64,000 nt of DNA, from contig NZ_JAIUJY010000002.1 in assembly GCF_020166105.1 (NCBI RefSeq), positions 620,001 through 684,000 of the forward strand, in the 5' to 3' direction. This document shows positions 32,725 to 40,188 of the stretch, in pieces. A program made the translations under genes and the position numbers. Below the pieces are notes generated by a model. It was given only the letters and a program-made list of their open reading frames with translations, did not search any database and was not told where the DNA came from. Origin of the DNA: Blastococcus sp. LR1. Lineage in GTDB: Bacteria; Actinomycetota; Actinomycetes; Mycobacteriales; Geodermatophilaceae. Within the stretch, counting starts at the first letter, position 1, and each line of letters starts with the position of its first letter.

Positions 32725-32797
32725 TGCACCCGAAGGGATTCGAACCCCTAACCTTCTGATCCGTAGTCAGATGCTCTATCCGTTGAGCTACGGGTGC
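32725..32797 (-). tRNA. tRNA-Arg (anticodon ACG)
   Basis: Minus strand acceptor GCACCCG pairs with CGGGTGC, discriminator A. The anticodon loop is CTACGGA, giving ACG. The D arm is AGCTCAACGGATAGAGCA and the T arm GGGGTTCGAATCCCT. A34 of this tRNA is the standard target of TadA, whose gene is at 5338-5802. CCA is not encoded. Confidence 0.95.
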
Positions 32798-32817
32798 GTG
32801 TGTTCAGTTGTGTCGCG

Positions 32818-32906
32818 CGGAGGCTCCGGGATTTGAACCCGGGATGGGGATTAACCCAAACCGCATTAGCAGTGCGGCGCCATAGACCGGACTAGGCGAA
32901 GCCTCC
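32818..32906 (-). tRNA. tRNA-Ser (anticodon GCT)
   Basis: Minus strand acceptor GGAGGCT pairs with AGCCTCC, discriminator G. The anticodon loop CTGCTAA gives GCT, reading AGC and AGU. The long variable arm (TTGGGTTAATCCCCA) and T arm CCGGGTTCAAATCCCGG confirm a serine class II tRNA. It lies 20 bases upstream of tRNA-Arg and is probably co-transcribed with it. Confidence 0.95.
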
Positions 32907-33010
32907 CGGGGTCCGAGTTCCCTCGTAACCGCCGAGAAGAGAGACTACCAGCGCCCGGAGCGGCCTCCCAGCGGGGGTCCCGACCGTCCGGCCGCCTCGC
33001 CGCCGAACCT

Positions 33011-33053
33011 CACGAACTCGTGGCGATCAGCGCGTGATGGCCACGAGTTCGTG
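33011..33053. terminator. Long hairpin after the MFS gene
   Basis: CACGAACTCGTGGC (33011-33024) pairs exactly with 33040-33053, and the inner ATCA/TGAT adds four more pairs. It is 15 bases beyond the stop of the minus-strand MFS gene. Confidence 0.65.
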
Positions 33054-33068
33054 CGACTCGACTGGCCC

Positions 33069-34268
33069 TCAGACGGGCACCGGCTCCCGGTGGACGACGT
33101 CCACCGGTGCCCGGCGCCCCGGCACGAGCGTGACGACGACGGCCACCGCCGCCGCGAAGCAGGCCAGCCCCAGCGCGCCGGGGACGCCGGCCGACGTCTC
33201 GATCAGCGCGCCACCGAGGGCGGCGCCGACCGCGGAGGCACCGACGGTGATCGTCGAGAGCCAGGTGAAGGCCTCGGTCGTGGCGTGCACCGGGGCGAGC
33301 GAGCCGACCAGCGAGTTCTGCACGGTCATGGTCGGCGCGATCACCGTGCCGCCGAGGAAGAGCAGCACGCCCAGGGCCCACGGGCTGGACACCCAGGCCA
33401 GCGGGGCGAGCCCGATGGTGACGCCGAACAGCAGCCACCGGTACTGCCGCGGCAGGGAGGCGCTCAGCACGCGGGCGCCGAACCACAGGCCGCCGGCCAC
33501 CGAGCCCAGCGACCAGACCGCCAGCAGCAGGCCGGAGATGCCCGGGGAGCCGTAGGCGTCGGCGAAGGCCGGGATGGCCACCTCGAGCGCGCCGAAGCCG
33601 AGCATCACGGCGGCGCCGCTGATCAGCACGCGCGGGATCCCCGGGTAGCGGACGGTGGTGAACAGACCCCGGGAGAGGCCCGGCGCGGACACCCAGGAGC
33701 GTGCGGCGCCGGCGATGCCGAGCGCGCCGACGACGGCGAGCGTGCCCGCGACGGCGACCGCCCAGGCGGGCTCGGCCAGGACGGCGAGGGTGGCGACCAG
33801 CGTGGGGCCGACGACGAAGACCAGCTCGGTCGCCGTCGCGTCGAGCGCGTAGGCGGTGCCGCGCGAGCGCGGGTCGGTGCGCGACCACAGTGCGCGCACC
33901 GTGCCGGAGACCAGCGGCGTGCTCGCGCCGGCCACAGCAGAGGCGGCGACGACGGCGACGTCGGGGGCGCCACCGAGGGCGACCGCGACCAGCAGCCCGA
34001 GCAGCAGCGGGTAGAGCGCGGCCTGGGTGAGCAGGATCCGGCGCGGGCCCTTGCGGTCGGCGAGGCGGCCGAGGATCGGCGCCATCAGAGCCGAGGCGAT
34101 GCCCAGACTCGCCGCCGCGAGACCCGCGACGGCGTAGGAACCGGTCTGCTGCTGCACCATGAGCAGCAGCGCCAGCGGAACCATGGACGACGGAAGCCGT
34201 CCGGCGAAGCCGGCAAGCAGGAGCACCGGGGCGGAGGGAAGCCGCCAGACGGTGAGATAGGCACGCAC
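33069..34268 (-). CDS. MFS transporter
   Basis: A 399-residue, 12-helix transporter starting at GTG 34268 (VRAYLTVWRLPSAPVLL). An in-frame open stretch continues 34 codons upstream but would run through the operator region of the divergent CGNR gene. The MFS loop motif is LGRLADRKGPRRIL near residue 65, and the helices PAFADAYGSPGISGLLLAVWSLGS and FLGGTVIAPTMTVQNSLVG are typical of small-molecule efflux carriers. Substrate unknown. Divergence from a CGNR regulator with shared operator motifs suggests an inducible exporter. Confidence 0.9.
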   Translation of the reverse strand: MRAYLTVWRLPSAPVLLLAGFAGRLPSSMVPLALLLMVQQQTGSYAVAGLAAASLGIASALMAPILGRLADRKGPRRILLTQAALYPLLLGLLVAVALGGAPDVAVVAASAVAGASTPLVSGTVRALWSRTDPRSRGTAYALDATATELVFVVGPTLVATLAVLAEPAWAVAVAGTLAVVGALGIAGAARSWVSAPGLSRGLFTTVRYPGIPRVLISGAAVMLGFGALEVAIPAFADAYGSPGISGLLLAVWSLGSVAGGLWFGARVLSASLPRQYRWLLFGVTIGLAPLAWVSSPWALGVLLFLGGTVIAPTMTVQNSLVGSLAPVHATTEAFTWLSTITVGASAVGAALGGALIETSAGVPGALGLACFAAAVAVVVTLVPGRRAPVDVVHREPVPV

Positions 34269-34303
34269 GCTGGAACTCGTTTCGCACTGCAGGGAAGGGA
34301 ACG

Positions 34304-34369
34304 GTAGGGGGTCACATCGCGTTGACCGCCTACAGAGCCCCACACTAGGAATCGGACGGTAGGGAGTCA
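34304..34369. promoter_or_regulatory. Three copies of a GTAGGnnGTCA operator-like motif
   Basis: GTAGGGGGTCA at 34304-34314 (plus), GTAGGCGGTCA at 34323-34333 (minus, seen as TGACCGCCTAC) and GTAGGGAGTCA at 34359-34369 (plus). The first and second form an inverted repeat with an eight-base gap; the third ends one base before the GTG of the CGNR gene. The longer forms ACGGTAGGGGGTCA and ACGGTAGGGAGTCA are 13/14 identical. The layout fits a regulator that represses both itself and the divergent MFS gene. Confidence 0.65.
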
Positions 34370-34370
34370 A

Positions 34371-34901
34371 GTGGACTACGACACCTACGGGTCAACTGCT
34401 GTCGAACTGGCCATCGCCCTGGCCAATGCCGACCTGGAACCCGACGACGGCGTGTCGCGATTCCTGGCGTCCCACGACGAGTGGTTCACGCCCGGGACCT
34501 CGCTGGACCTGACGCCGTCCGACGCCCGGAAGGCCGCGGACACCGCCCTCCTGGTCCGCGCGGTGGCGCTGGCCGAGTCGCAGCCCGACGTCCTCACCCG
34601 GCTCAACGAGCTGCTGGCCCTCGCCCTGCCACGGCCCTACGCCACCGACCACGACGGCGAGCTGCACCTGCACTACGCGCGGCCGGACGCCCCCGCCCTC
34701 GAGCAGCTGACGACGACGGTGGCGATGGGGTTGTCGCAGGTCGTCGTCCAGCACGGCTGGCAGCGGCTCGGCGTCTGCTCGGCCGAGGGCTGCGACGACG
34801 TCTACGTGGACACCTCGCGCAACGCCAGCCGCCGGTACTGCTCCAACACGTGTGCCAGCCGCTCGACGGTCGCCGCCTACCGGGCCCGCCAGAAGTCCTG
34901 A
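34371..34901 (+). CDS. CGNR zinc-finger regulator (ABATE domain)
   Basis: A 176-residue predicted DNA-binding protein. Residues 1-125 form an ABATE-like ligand domain (STAVELAIALANA, ADTALLVRAVALAESQ). Residues about 135-175 are the CGNR zinc finger: LGVCSAEGCDDVYVDTSRN, then RRYCSNTCASRSTVAAYRAR; the eponymous CGNR reads CSNTCASR here, with four Cys ligands kept. The GTG at 34371 lies directly after an operator copy, so it may be translated from a very short leader. Members are often divergent from MFS genes, as here. It probably autoregulates and controls the exporter; the ligand is unknown. Confidence 0.9.
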   Translation: MDYDTYGSTAVELAIALANADLEPDDGVSRFLASHDEWFTPGTSLDLTPSDARKAADTALLVRAVALAESQPDVLTRLNELLALALPRPYATDHDGELHLHYARPDAPALEQLTTTVAMGLSQVVVQHGWQRLGVCSAEGCDDVYVDTSRNASRRYCSNTCASRSTVAAYRARQKS

Positions 34902-34905
34902 CGTG

Positions 34906-35673
34906 ATGGGCGGCATGACGGGGATGCGGAGCGTGCGCGGACGCCCGGCCGTCGCCGGCCTCGTGGGACTGGTGCTGGTCGCCGGCTGCGGCGGAGGGGG
35001 CGAGCCGGAGGCCGACCCCTTCCACTTCGACGAGACGACCTTCATCGGCACCGTCACCGAGCACCACCCGTACGACGTCTACAAGCTCCAGGTCGACAAG
35101 GCGGACGTCACGCTGGACCTCATCGGACCGGTGGGCGGCGGCTGCTACGCCCTCGAGGACTCCCTCCGGGACCAGGCGCAGGCGGCCAAGGAGGCGGCGC
35201 TGCCGGTCGGCACCCGCGTCCTGGTCGTCCGCGCCGACGAGAGCGGGCCGTCAGCCTTCGTGCACCTGCTGCCCGCGGACTCGGACGAGCCCGACCCCGC
35301 CGCGCCCGCGGCGTCGGTCAACGAGCAACTGGTGAGCGGAGGCTCGTGGGAGCCCTCCGGCTTCCAGCTCGCCGACGACGACTCGGCGTCGACCGACCTC
35401 TTCGCCATCCGGTACCCGGAGCAGTTGTCGGAGGTCCAGGCCCGGTACGCCCCCCTCCTCGTCGCCGCCGGCAACGCCGCGAAGAGCGCGCGAACCGCCG
35501 GTCAGGGCGCATGCCTGCAGGAGAGCGAGCGCCAGGAGGCGGAGGCCGAGGCGCGCCGCCAGCAGTACGAGCGGGAGTCCGAGGAGGCCGAGCGGCGCCG
35601 TCAGCGAGAGGGCAGTGGCGGTGGCGGCTACTGCCGCGACGGTGACGGCGACGGGATCTGCTTCGAGGACTGA
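34906..35673 (+). CDS. Lipoprotein with degenerate thermonuclease-like fold and excalibur-type tail
   Basis: A 255-residue lipoprotein; the lipobox is LVLVAGCGGG with Cys near residue 27. The middle (about 40-200) has the order of a staphylococcal-nuclease domain: FIGTVTEHHPYDVYKLQV, ADVTLDLIGPVGG where nucleases have RLIGIDTPE, then SVNEQLVSGGS and YAPLLVAAGNAAKSARTAG. The catalytic Arg and acidic residues I would expect are not visible, so it is probably not an active nuclease. A Glu/Arg-rich helix (about 205-240) leads to YCRDGDGDGICFED, resembling the calcium-binding excalibur motif. ATG 34906 lies four bases after the CGNR stop; ATG codons at positions 4 and 7 are alternatives. Confidence 0.75.
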   Translation: MGGMTGMRSVRGRPAVAGLVGLVLVAGCGGGGEPEADPFHFDETTFIGTVTEHHPYDVYKLQVDKADVTLDLIGPVGGGCYALEDSLRDQAQAAKEAALPVGTRVLVVRADESGPSAFVHLLPADSDEPDPAAPAASVNEQLVSGGSWEPSGFQLADDDSASTDLFAIRYPEQLSEVQARYAPLLVAAGNAAKSARTAGQGACLQESERQEAEAEARRQQYERESEEAERRRQREGSGGGGYCRDGDGDGICFED

Positions 35674-35704
35674 CCCGGGCTGACCGTTCGGGTCGCCGGC
35701 CGCC

Positions 35705-35811
35705 CTTGCGGAGGTCTTGCGCCTGGCTGGGCACGACCGTGCGGTAGCCGGGCTTGGGTCGCAGGTGACGCCGGGTGGACCCACCACTCGGCCGCACCGA
35801 GAGGACCCGCC
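35705..35811 (+). promoter_or_regulatory. 107-base leader of the first TasA-like gene
   Basis: Begins CTTGCGGAGGTCTTGCG and aligns with CTTGCGGATCTCTTGCG, 107 bases ahead of the second TasA-like gene. The two copies start at exactly the same distance from their GTG codons. The tandem TTGCG units could be -35 elements or activator sites. Confidence 0.5.
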
Positions 35812-36429
35812 GTGTCCATCCGCACGAAATCTGCCGGGAGCGGCCTCGCCGTGAAGGCCGTCGCGTCCCTGGGCGTGCTGGGCAGCGCTGCCGCCATCGC
35901 CGCCCTCGGCAGCTTCGGCTCCTTCACCGACAGCACCACGCCCGTCGACCAGGCAGTCGAGTCGGGCGTCCTCTCCATCACGCTGGACGGGGCGCACAAC
36001 TCCGTCACCAGCCCCATCGCCATCGGCGGGCTCCAGCCGGGCGAGGCATCCAGCGTTCCCTTCGACGTGCGCAACGCGGGCACGGTGGACTGGTCCTCGG
36101 TCTCCTTCCGGTCGTGGGCCACCGCCTCCAGCGCCCTGGACACCGACGCGGCCGACGGGCTGCAGCTGTCGCTGCGGTCCTGCTCGCAGCCGTGGACGGC
36201 GACCGGCCCCGACGCCTACACGTGTGGGGGGACGGCGACCGACTTCTACGCGGGGCCCATCGTCACGACCAGCCCCCTGGCCGGCGCCGCCAGCCTCCGC
36301 GCCGGGCAGGTCGACCACGTGCTGTTCACCGCGGCCCTGCCCGGGGGCGCCGGCAACAAGATGAAGGAGCTGTCCAGCGAGCTCGCCTTCACCCTCACGG
36401 CCACGCAGCGCGGCGGCACCGCCCGCTGA
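35812..36429 (+). CDS. TasA/SipW-type secreted protein, first tandem copy
   Basis: A 205-residue exported protein. The N-terminal VKAVASLGVLGSAAAIAALGSFGSF near residues 15-40 followed by TDST matches the SipW-dependent signal of TasA/camelysin family proteins. The mature beta-sandwich part has VLSITLDG, GGLQPGEASSVPFDVRNAGTVDW and DTDAADGLQLSLRSCSQPW with a second Cys 18 residues later (YTCGG), probably a disulfide. TasA relatives form fibres in biofilms. It is about half identical to the next gene, at the same length. Start GTG 35812 with GAGAGGA ahead. Confidence 0.8.
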   Translation: MSIRTKSAGSGLAVKAVASLGVLGSAAAIAALGSFGSFTDSTTPVDQAVESGVLSITLDGAHNSVTSPIAIGGLQPGEASSVPFDVRNAGTVDWSSVSFRSWATASSALDTDAADGLQLSLRSCSQPWTATGPDAYTCGGTATDFYAGPIVTTSPLAGAASLRAGQVDHVLFTAALPGGAGNKMKELSSELAFTLTATQRGGTAR

Positions 36430-36480
36430 GGGAGACGCTGGTCATCGTCGCCGTCGGCGGCGGTGACCAGCGCCGGCGGT

Positions 36481-36587
36481 CTTGCGGATCTCTTGCGGAT
36501 CGCTGCGCACCGCCTTGCGATCGCCCCGGGATGGTCGTCGGTGTCGGAGGTGGATCGGCCACCTCGCCAGCACCGGGGGTAGGAATC
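36481..36587 (+). promoter_or_regulatory. 107-base leader of the second TasA-like gene
   Basis: Begins CTTGCGGATCTCTTGCGGAT and contains two tandem CTTGCGGAT copies 11 bases apart. See the matching leader at 35705. Equal length and similar sequence show that the promoter region was duplicated along with the gene. Confidence 0.5.
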
Positions 36588-37205
36588 GTGTCGACCCGCA
36601 TCACGGCTGCGAAGAACCGCACCAGCACGAAGGTCATCGCCTCGCTCGGCGTCGTCGGCACTGCGGCCGCGATCGCCGGCATGGGCACCTTCGGCACCTT
36701 CACCGACAGCACCGACGCCGTGAACACGAACGCGGACACCGGTGTGCTGTCCATCAACCTGGGCTACGCGGCCAGCTACGCGACGGTGCCGGCCATCAGC
36801 GGCGGCCTCATCCCGGGCGACACCAAGGCCACCCCGTTCGACATCACCAACGACGGCACCGTCGGCTGGGGCGCGCTCGGCTTCACGTCCTGGGCCACGC
36901 AGTCCAGCGAGATGGACACCGACGCGGTCGACGGGCTGCAGCTGACCCTCGAGGACTGCCCGGTGTCGTGGACCGTGACCGGCCCCGGCACGTACGCCTG
37001 CGGTGCCGGCGCGACCGAGCTGTACTCCGGCCCGATCGTCGCGGAGCGCTCGCTCCAGGGCGCCACCAGCGTGGAACCCGGCGGGGTGGACCACCTGCTG
37101 GCCAGCATCGAGCTGCCCGAGACCGCCGGCAACGTGATGCAGGGCAAGGTCAGCACGGTGGCCTTCACCTTCACCGCCGTGCAGCGCACCGGCGCCGCGC
37201 GCTGA
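36588..37205 (+). CDS. TasA/SipW-type secreted protein, second tandem copy
   Basis: A 205-residue paralogue of the preceding gene. Its signal region is VIASLGVVGTAAAIAGMGTFGTF near residues 16-38, then TDSTDAVNTN. Shared elements are VLSINLGY, SGGLIPGDTKATPFDITNDGTVGW, DTDAVDGLQLTLEDC and the C-terminal TFTAVQRTGAAR. Cys pair at the same places as in the first copy. No SipW-like peptidase is in this window. Start GTG 36588, with GGGGGTAGGA upstream. Probably a surface or biofilm structural protein. Confidence 0.8.
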   Translation: MSTRITAAKNRTSTKVIASLGVVGTAAAIAGMGTFGTFTDSTDAVNTNADTGVLSINLGYAASYATVPAISGGLIPGDTKATPFDITNDGTVGWGALGFTSWATQSSEMDTDAVDGLQLTLEDCPVSWTVTGPGTYACGAGATELYSGPIVAERSLQGATSVEPGGVDHLLASIELPETAGNVMQGKVSTVAFTFTAVQRTGAAR

Positions 37206-37260
37206 CCCGTTCGGGTTCCACGGGATCGGCACGCGGACCGCGCTCCACTAGCGTCGGCCC

Positions 37261-38697
37261 GTGCGCTCACCCCGGGACCTCGATGCGCGGCTCCACTCCT
37301 TCGTCGGGTCCCTGCCGACGACGCCGGCCGACCGGTGGCTGCGCCGCCTCTCGGCCTTCGCCGACCGCGGCAAGATCTGGTTCCTGATCGCGCTCGTGCT
37401 GGGCAGCCGCCGCGGGCAGCTGCGCCGCGGCGCGATCCGCGGCATCGGCTCGATGCTGTTCTCCAGCGCGGTGGTCAACGTCGTCCTCAAGCGGATCTTC
37501 GGCCGGGTGCGCCCGGACCTGGAGAACCTGCAGACCCACCGCCGGCTGCGCCGCGAACCGGGCAGCCTCTCCTTCCCGAGCGGGCACTCCAGCTCGGCGG
37601 CGGCTTTCGTCACGGGGCTTGCACTGGAGAGCCCGGCCGCCGGTGCCGCGCTGGCACCGCTCGCGCTGGGCGTCGGCTACTCCCGCGTGCACGTCGGCGT
37701 CCACTACCCCGGCGACGTCCTGGCCGGCCTGGCCGTCGGGGGCGCCGTGGCCGCGGCCAGCCAGCACTGGTGGGCGCGCAGGCCCGTCGATCCGGCTCGC
37801 GTGCGCCCTGCCTTCGCCGCCCCCGCGCTGGCCGACGGCGAAGGCCTCGTCGTCGCGGTCAACCCTCGCTCCGGCCCCGACGACTACGACCCGGCCGAGG
37901 ACATCCGCCGGCTCCTCCCCCGCGCCGAGGTGCTGGAGACGAGCGAGGACCGCGGCGTGGACGAGCTGCTCGGCGAGGCAGCGGCGTCGGGACGGGCGCA
38001 GGCGCTCGGTGTGGCCGGCGGAGACGGCAGCGTCGCCGCGGCCGCCGCCGTCGCCCTCGAGCACGGGCTCCCGCTGGCCGTGATCCCCGCCGGCACGCTG
38101 AACCACTTCGCCCGCGACGTCGGGCTCACCACCCCGCAGGACGCCGTCGACGCGGTGCTCGCCGGCCAGGCCGTGAAGGTCGACGTCGCCGAGGTGAACG
38201 GAACGCCCTTCCTCAACACCTCGAGCATCGGCGCGTATCCGGAGATGGTCCGCCGCCGCGACCGCATGTCCGCGAAGCTCGGCAAGTGGCTGGCGCTGAG
38301 CGTGGCCGCGGCGCAGGTGCTGCGCACCGGGACGCCGGTCGAGCTCGAGGTGAACGGCGAGCGGCTGCGCACCTGGATCCTCTTCGTCGGCAACTGCACC
38401 TACACCCCGCGCGGGCTCGCGCCGGCGTACCGGCCGCGGCTGGAGGACGGGCTGCTCGACGTCCAGTACCTGCGCGCCGATCTGCGGTTCGGGCGCACCC
38501 GCGCCGTGCTGGCCACGGTGCTCGGGGTGAGCGAGCACGCCCGCAGCTACGGGCACTTCGCCGCCGAGGAGGTGCGGGTCCTCGTGCGGTCGGGGCCTGA
38601 GCGGGTCGCCTACGACGGCGAGATGGGCGAGCCGGACACCGAGTTCCTGTTCCGCAAGCGCGAGCCGCTGACGGTCTACTGCTGCCGCACCGGCTGA
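37261..38697 (+). CDS. PAP2 phosphatase fused to a diacylglycerol/lipid kinase
   Basis: A 478-residue fusion. Residues 1-180 are a membrane PAP2 phosphatase with all three motifs: KRIFGRVRPDL near 79, PSGHSSSAAAF near 105, and SRVHVGVHYPGDVLAG near 140. Residues about 195-478 are a DAGK-type kinase: VVAVNPRSGPDDYDP near 198, GVAGGDGSVAAAAAVAL near 247, and IPAGTLNHFARDVGL near 275. One half removes, the other adds, a phosphate on a lipid such as undecaprenyl phosphate or diacylglycerol. Start GTG 37261. It overlaps the convergent VanZ gene by 22 bases. Confidence 0.92.
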   Translation: MRSPRDLDARLHSFVGSLPTTPADRWLRRLSAFADRGKIWFLIALVLGSRRGQLRRGAIRGIGSMLFSSAVVNVVLKRIFGRVRPDLENLQTHRRLRREPGSLSFPSGHSSSAAAFVTGLALESPAAGAALAPLALGVGYSRVHVGVHYPGDVLAGLAVGGAVAAASQHWWARRPVDPARVRPAFAAPALADGEGLVVAVNPRSGPDDYDPAEDIRRLLPRAEVLETSEDRGVDELLGEAAASGRAQALGVAGGDGSVAAAAAVALEHGLPLAVIPAGTLNHFARDVGLTTPQDAVDAVLAGQAVKVDVAEVNGTPFLNTSSIGAYPEMVRRRDRMSAKLGKWLALSVAAAQVLRTGTPVELEVNGERLRTWILFVGNCTYTPRGLAPAYRPRLEDGLLDVQYLRADLRFGRTRAVLATVLGVSEHARSYGHFAAEEVRVLVRSGPERVAYDGEMGEPDTEFLFRKREPLTVYCCRTG

Positions 38698-39107
38698 CGT
38701 GCGGCCCGGCGGGCGCGCAGCCGGCCGACCCCCACCAGGAGCACGGCCAGGAGCACGCCGATCGCCGCGCCCGTGGAGTTCGTGACGACGTCGATCGGCG
38801 TCGAGTCGCGGCCGGGGAGCACGAACTGCGCTCCCTCCACCGTCAACGACAGCAGCACGCACAGCACCCAGACCCACAGCCGGGAGACCCGCGGGAGCGC
38901 GAAGCAGACCAGCAACCCGACCGGGACGAAGACGAGCACGTTCGCCGTCCGCTCGACGTCGCCGGCGCGCACCCACTGCAGGTCCTCGAACGTGCGCGCC
39001 TGCTGCGCGACGGCGGTGAAGACGGCGCCGGGCGAGGCGCCCAGGGTGAGCGACGCGAGCACCGCGAGGTAGGCCACCAGCCCCACGACGGCGACGCGAC
39101 GGCTCAT
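38676..39107 (-). CDS. VanZ-like membrane protein
   Basis: A 143-residue protein with four membrane helices. The motifs NVLVFVPVGLLVCFALPR near residue 55, LSLTVEGAQFVLPGRDSTPIDVVTNSTGAAIG near 85-116 (quoted here as the family hallmark, in which TxxxEVxQxxxxxRxxxxxDVxxNxxGxxxG is the pattern) are those of VanZ proteins. They have been linked to teicoplanin tolerance and cell-envelope lipid handling; the molecular job is unclear. ATG 39107. Its 3' end overlaps the PAP2/kinase gene by 22 bases in the opposite direction. Confidence 0.88.
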   Translation of the reverse strand: MSRRVAVVGLVAYLAVLASLTLGASPGAVFTAVAQQARTFEDLQWVRAGDVERTANVLVFVPVGLLVCFALPRVSRLWVWVLCVLLSLTVEGAQFVLPGRDSTPIDVVTNSTGAAIGVLLAVLLVGVGRLRARRAARQPVRQQ

Positions 39108-39144
39108 GGCGCCCGACGGTAGTGCGGGGCGGCGCCCGAACCGG

Positions 39145-39552
39145 TCAGCCGCCGTCCGGACCATGCGTCGTCGCGACCTCCGCGTCACTGCGCAGGATGC
39201 AGAACTCGTTGCCCTCGGGGTCGGCGAGCACCACCCAGCCGGTGCCGTCGGGGTTGCGCCGGTCGTCGAGAGAGGCGGCGCCCAGCGCCAGCAGCCGGGC
39301 CAGCTCGTCGTCGCGCGAGCCCTCGCGCGGCCGCAGGTCGAGGTGCACCCGGTTCTTGACCCGCTTGGCGTCCGGCACCTCGATGAACAGCAGCCGGTGC
39401 TGCCCGTCGAGCGACCTGATGAGGCACTCCTCGTCCCCGGGCTCGTTCGGGTCGTCCGGGTCGTCCTCGTAGTCGAGCACCGCCCGCCACCAGCTCGACA
39501 GCCCGTACGCGTCGGCGCAGTCGACGCTGGTGTGCAACACGTACGAGGCCAT
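39145..39552 (-). CDS. VOC-superfamily (glyoxalase-like) protein
   Basis: A 135-residue protein with the paired beta-alpha-beta-beta-beta fold of VOC proteins. It begins SYVLHTSVDCADAYGLSSWW, has LLFIEVPDAKRVKNRVHLDL in the centre and ends its fold in WVVLADPEGNEFCIL. The His in VHLDL and the Glu in GNEFC are the usual metal-site positions. The DEECLIRS and DYEDDPDDPNEPGD stretches are acidic. Substrate unknown. ATG 39552 gives the standard VOC length. Confidence 0.85.
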   Translation of the reverse strand: MASYVLHTSVDCADAYGLSSWWRAVLDYEDDPDDPNEPGDEECLIRSLDGQHRLLFIEVPDAKRVKNRVHLDLRPREGSRDDELARLLALGAASLDDRRNPDGTGWVVLADPEGNEFCILRSDAEVATTHGPDGG

Positions 39553-39639
39553 CGCCGGATCATGGCACGGGGATTGCGAGAAGGATCTTCCGGGCAGTGC
39601 ACCCCGGACTCCCCAGTGACATCGAGGAAAGAGGTCACC

Positions 39640-40188
39640 ATGCTCGTCCGCCGGATCGCTCGGCCCCTGCTCGCCACGCCCTTCATCTACGGCGGCATCA
39701 GCACGCTCCGGAAGCCGCAGGACCGCGTTCCCGGCGCCCGCCCCGTGGTGGAGAAGATCGCCGAGACCGCCGACAAGCAGCTGCCGGTCGAGGTGCCCCG
39801 GGACGTCGAGCAGTACGTCAAGGCCAACGCCGCGCTGCAGGTCGGCGCCGGTGTGCTGCTCGCCCTCGGCAAGTTCCCGCGGCTGACGTCCCTCGCGCTG
39901 GCCGGCTCCACCGTGCCGACGACGCTGGCCGGGCACCGGTTCTGGGAGGAGGACGACCCCAAGGTCTCCTTCGAGAAGATCGCCCACTTCGTGAAGAACC
40001 TGGGCATGCTCGGCGGCCTGCTGCTGGCCTCCGTCGACACCGAGGGCAAGCCGTCGGTGGGCTACCGCGCGCGTCGCGCGGCAGTAAAGGCCGCCAACGC
40101 CACGGAGAAGAGCTTCGAGAAGGCGCAGAAGCGCGCCGCGAAGGCCCAGAAGCAGTCGGAGAAGCGCCTGAAGAAGGCCTCCCGCTGA
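39640..40188 (+). CDS. DoxX-family membrane protein with Lys-rich tail
   Basis: A 182-residue DoxX-type protein. It has helices near residues 5-22 (RPLLATPFIYGGISTLRKP), 65-85 (AALQVGAGVLLALGK) and 85-145, then a C-terminal helix of about 35 residues rich in Lys/Ala (EKAQKRAAKAQKQSEKRLKK), probably a cytosolic coiled coil. DoxX proteins act in thiol/redox balance in mycobacteria; the role here is not known. ATG 39640 follows GAAAGAGG. Its stop overlaps the next gene, probably by CTGA. Confidence 0.85.
   Translation: MLVRRIARPLLATPFIYGGISTLRKPQDRVPGARPVVEKIAETADKQLPVEVPRDVEQYVKANAALQVGAGVLLALGKFPRLTSLALAGSTVPTTLAGHRFWEEDDPKVSFEKIAHFVKNLGMLGGLLLASVDTEGKPSVGYRARRAAVKAANATEKSFEKAQKRAAKAQKQSEKRLKKASR

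Noticed and set aside
38676-38697. Overlap of the PAP2/kinase and VanZ genes as a sign of a frameshift
   Set aside because: Both proteins have complete family ends and the overlap is short and convergent, which is common in compact genomes.
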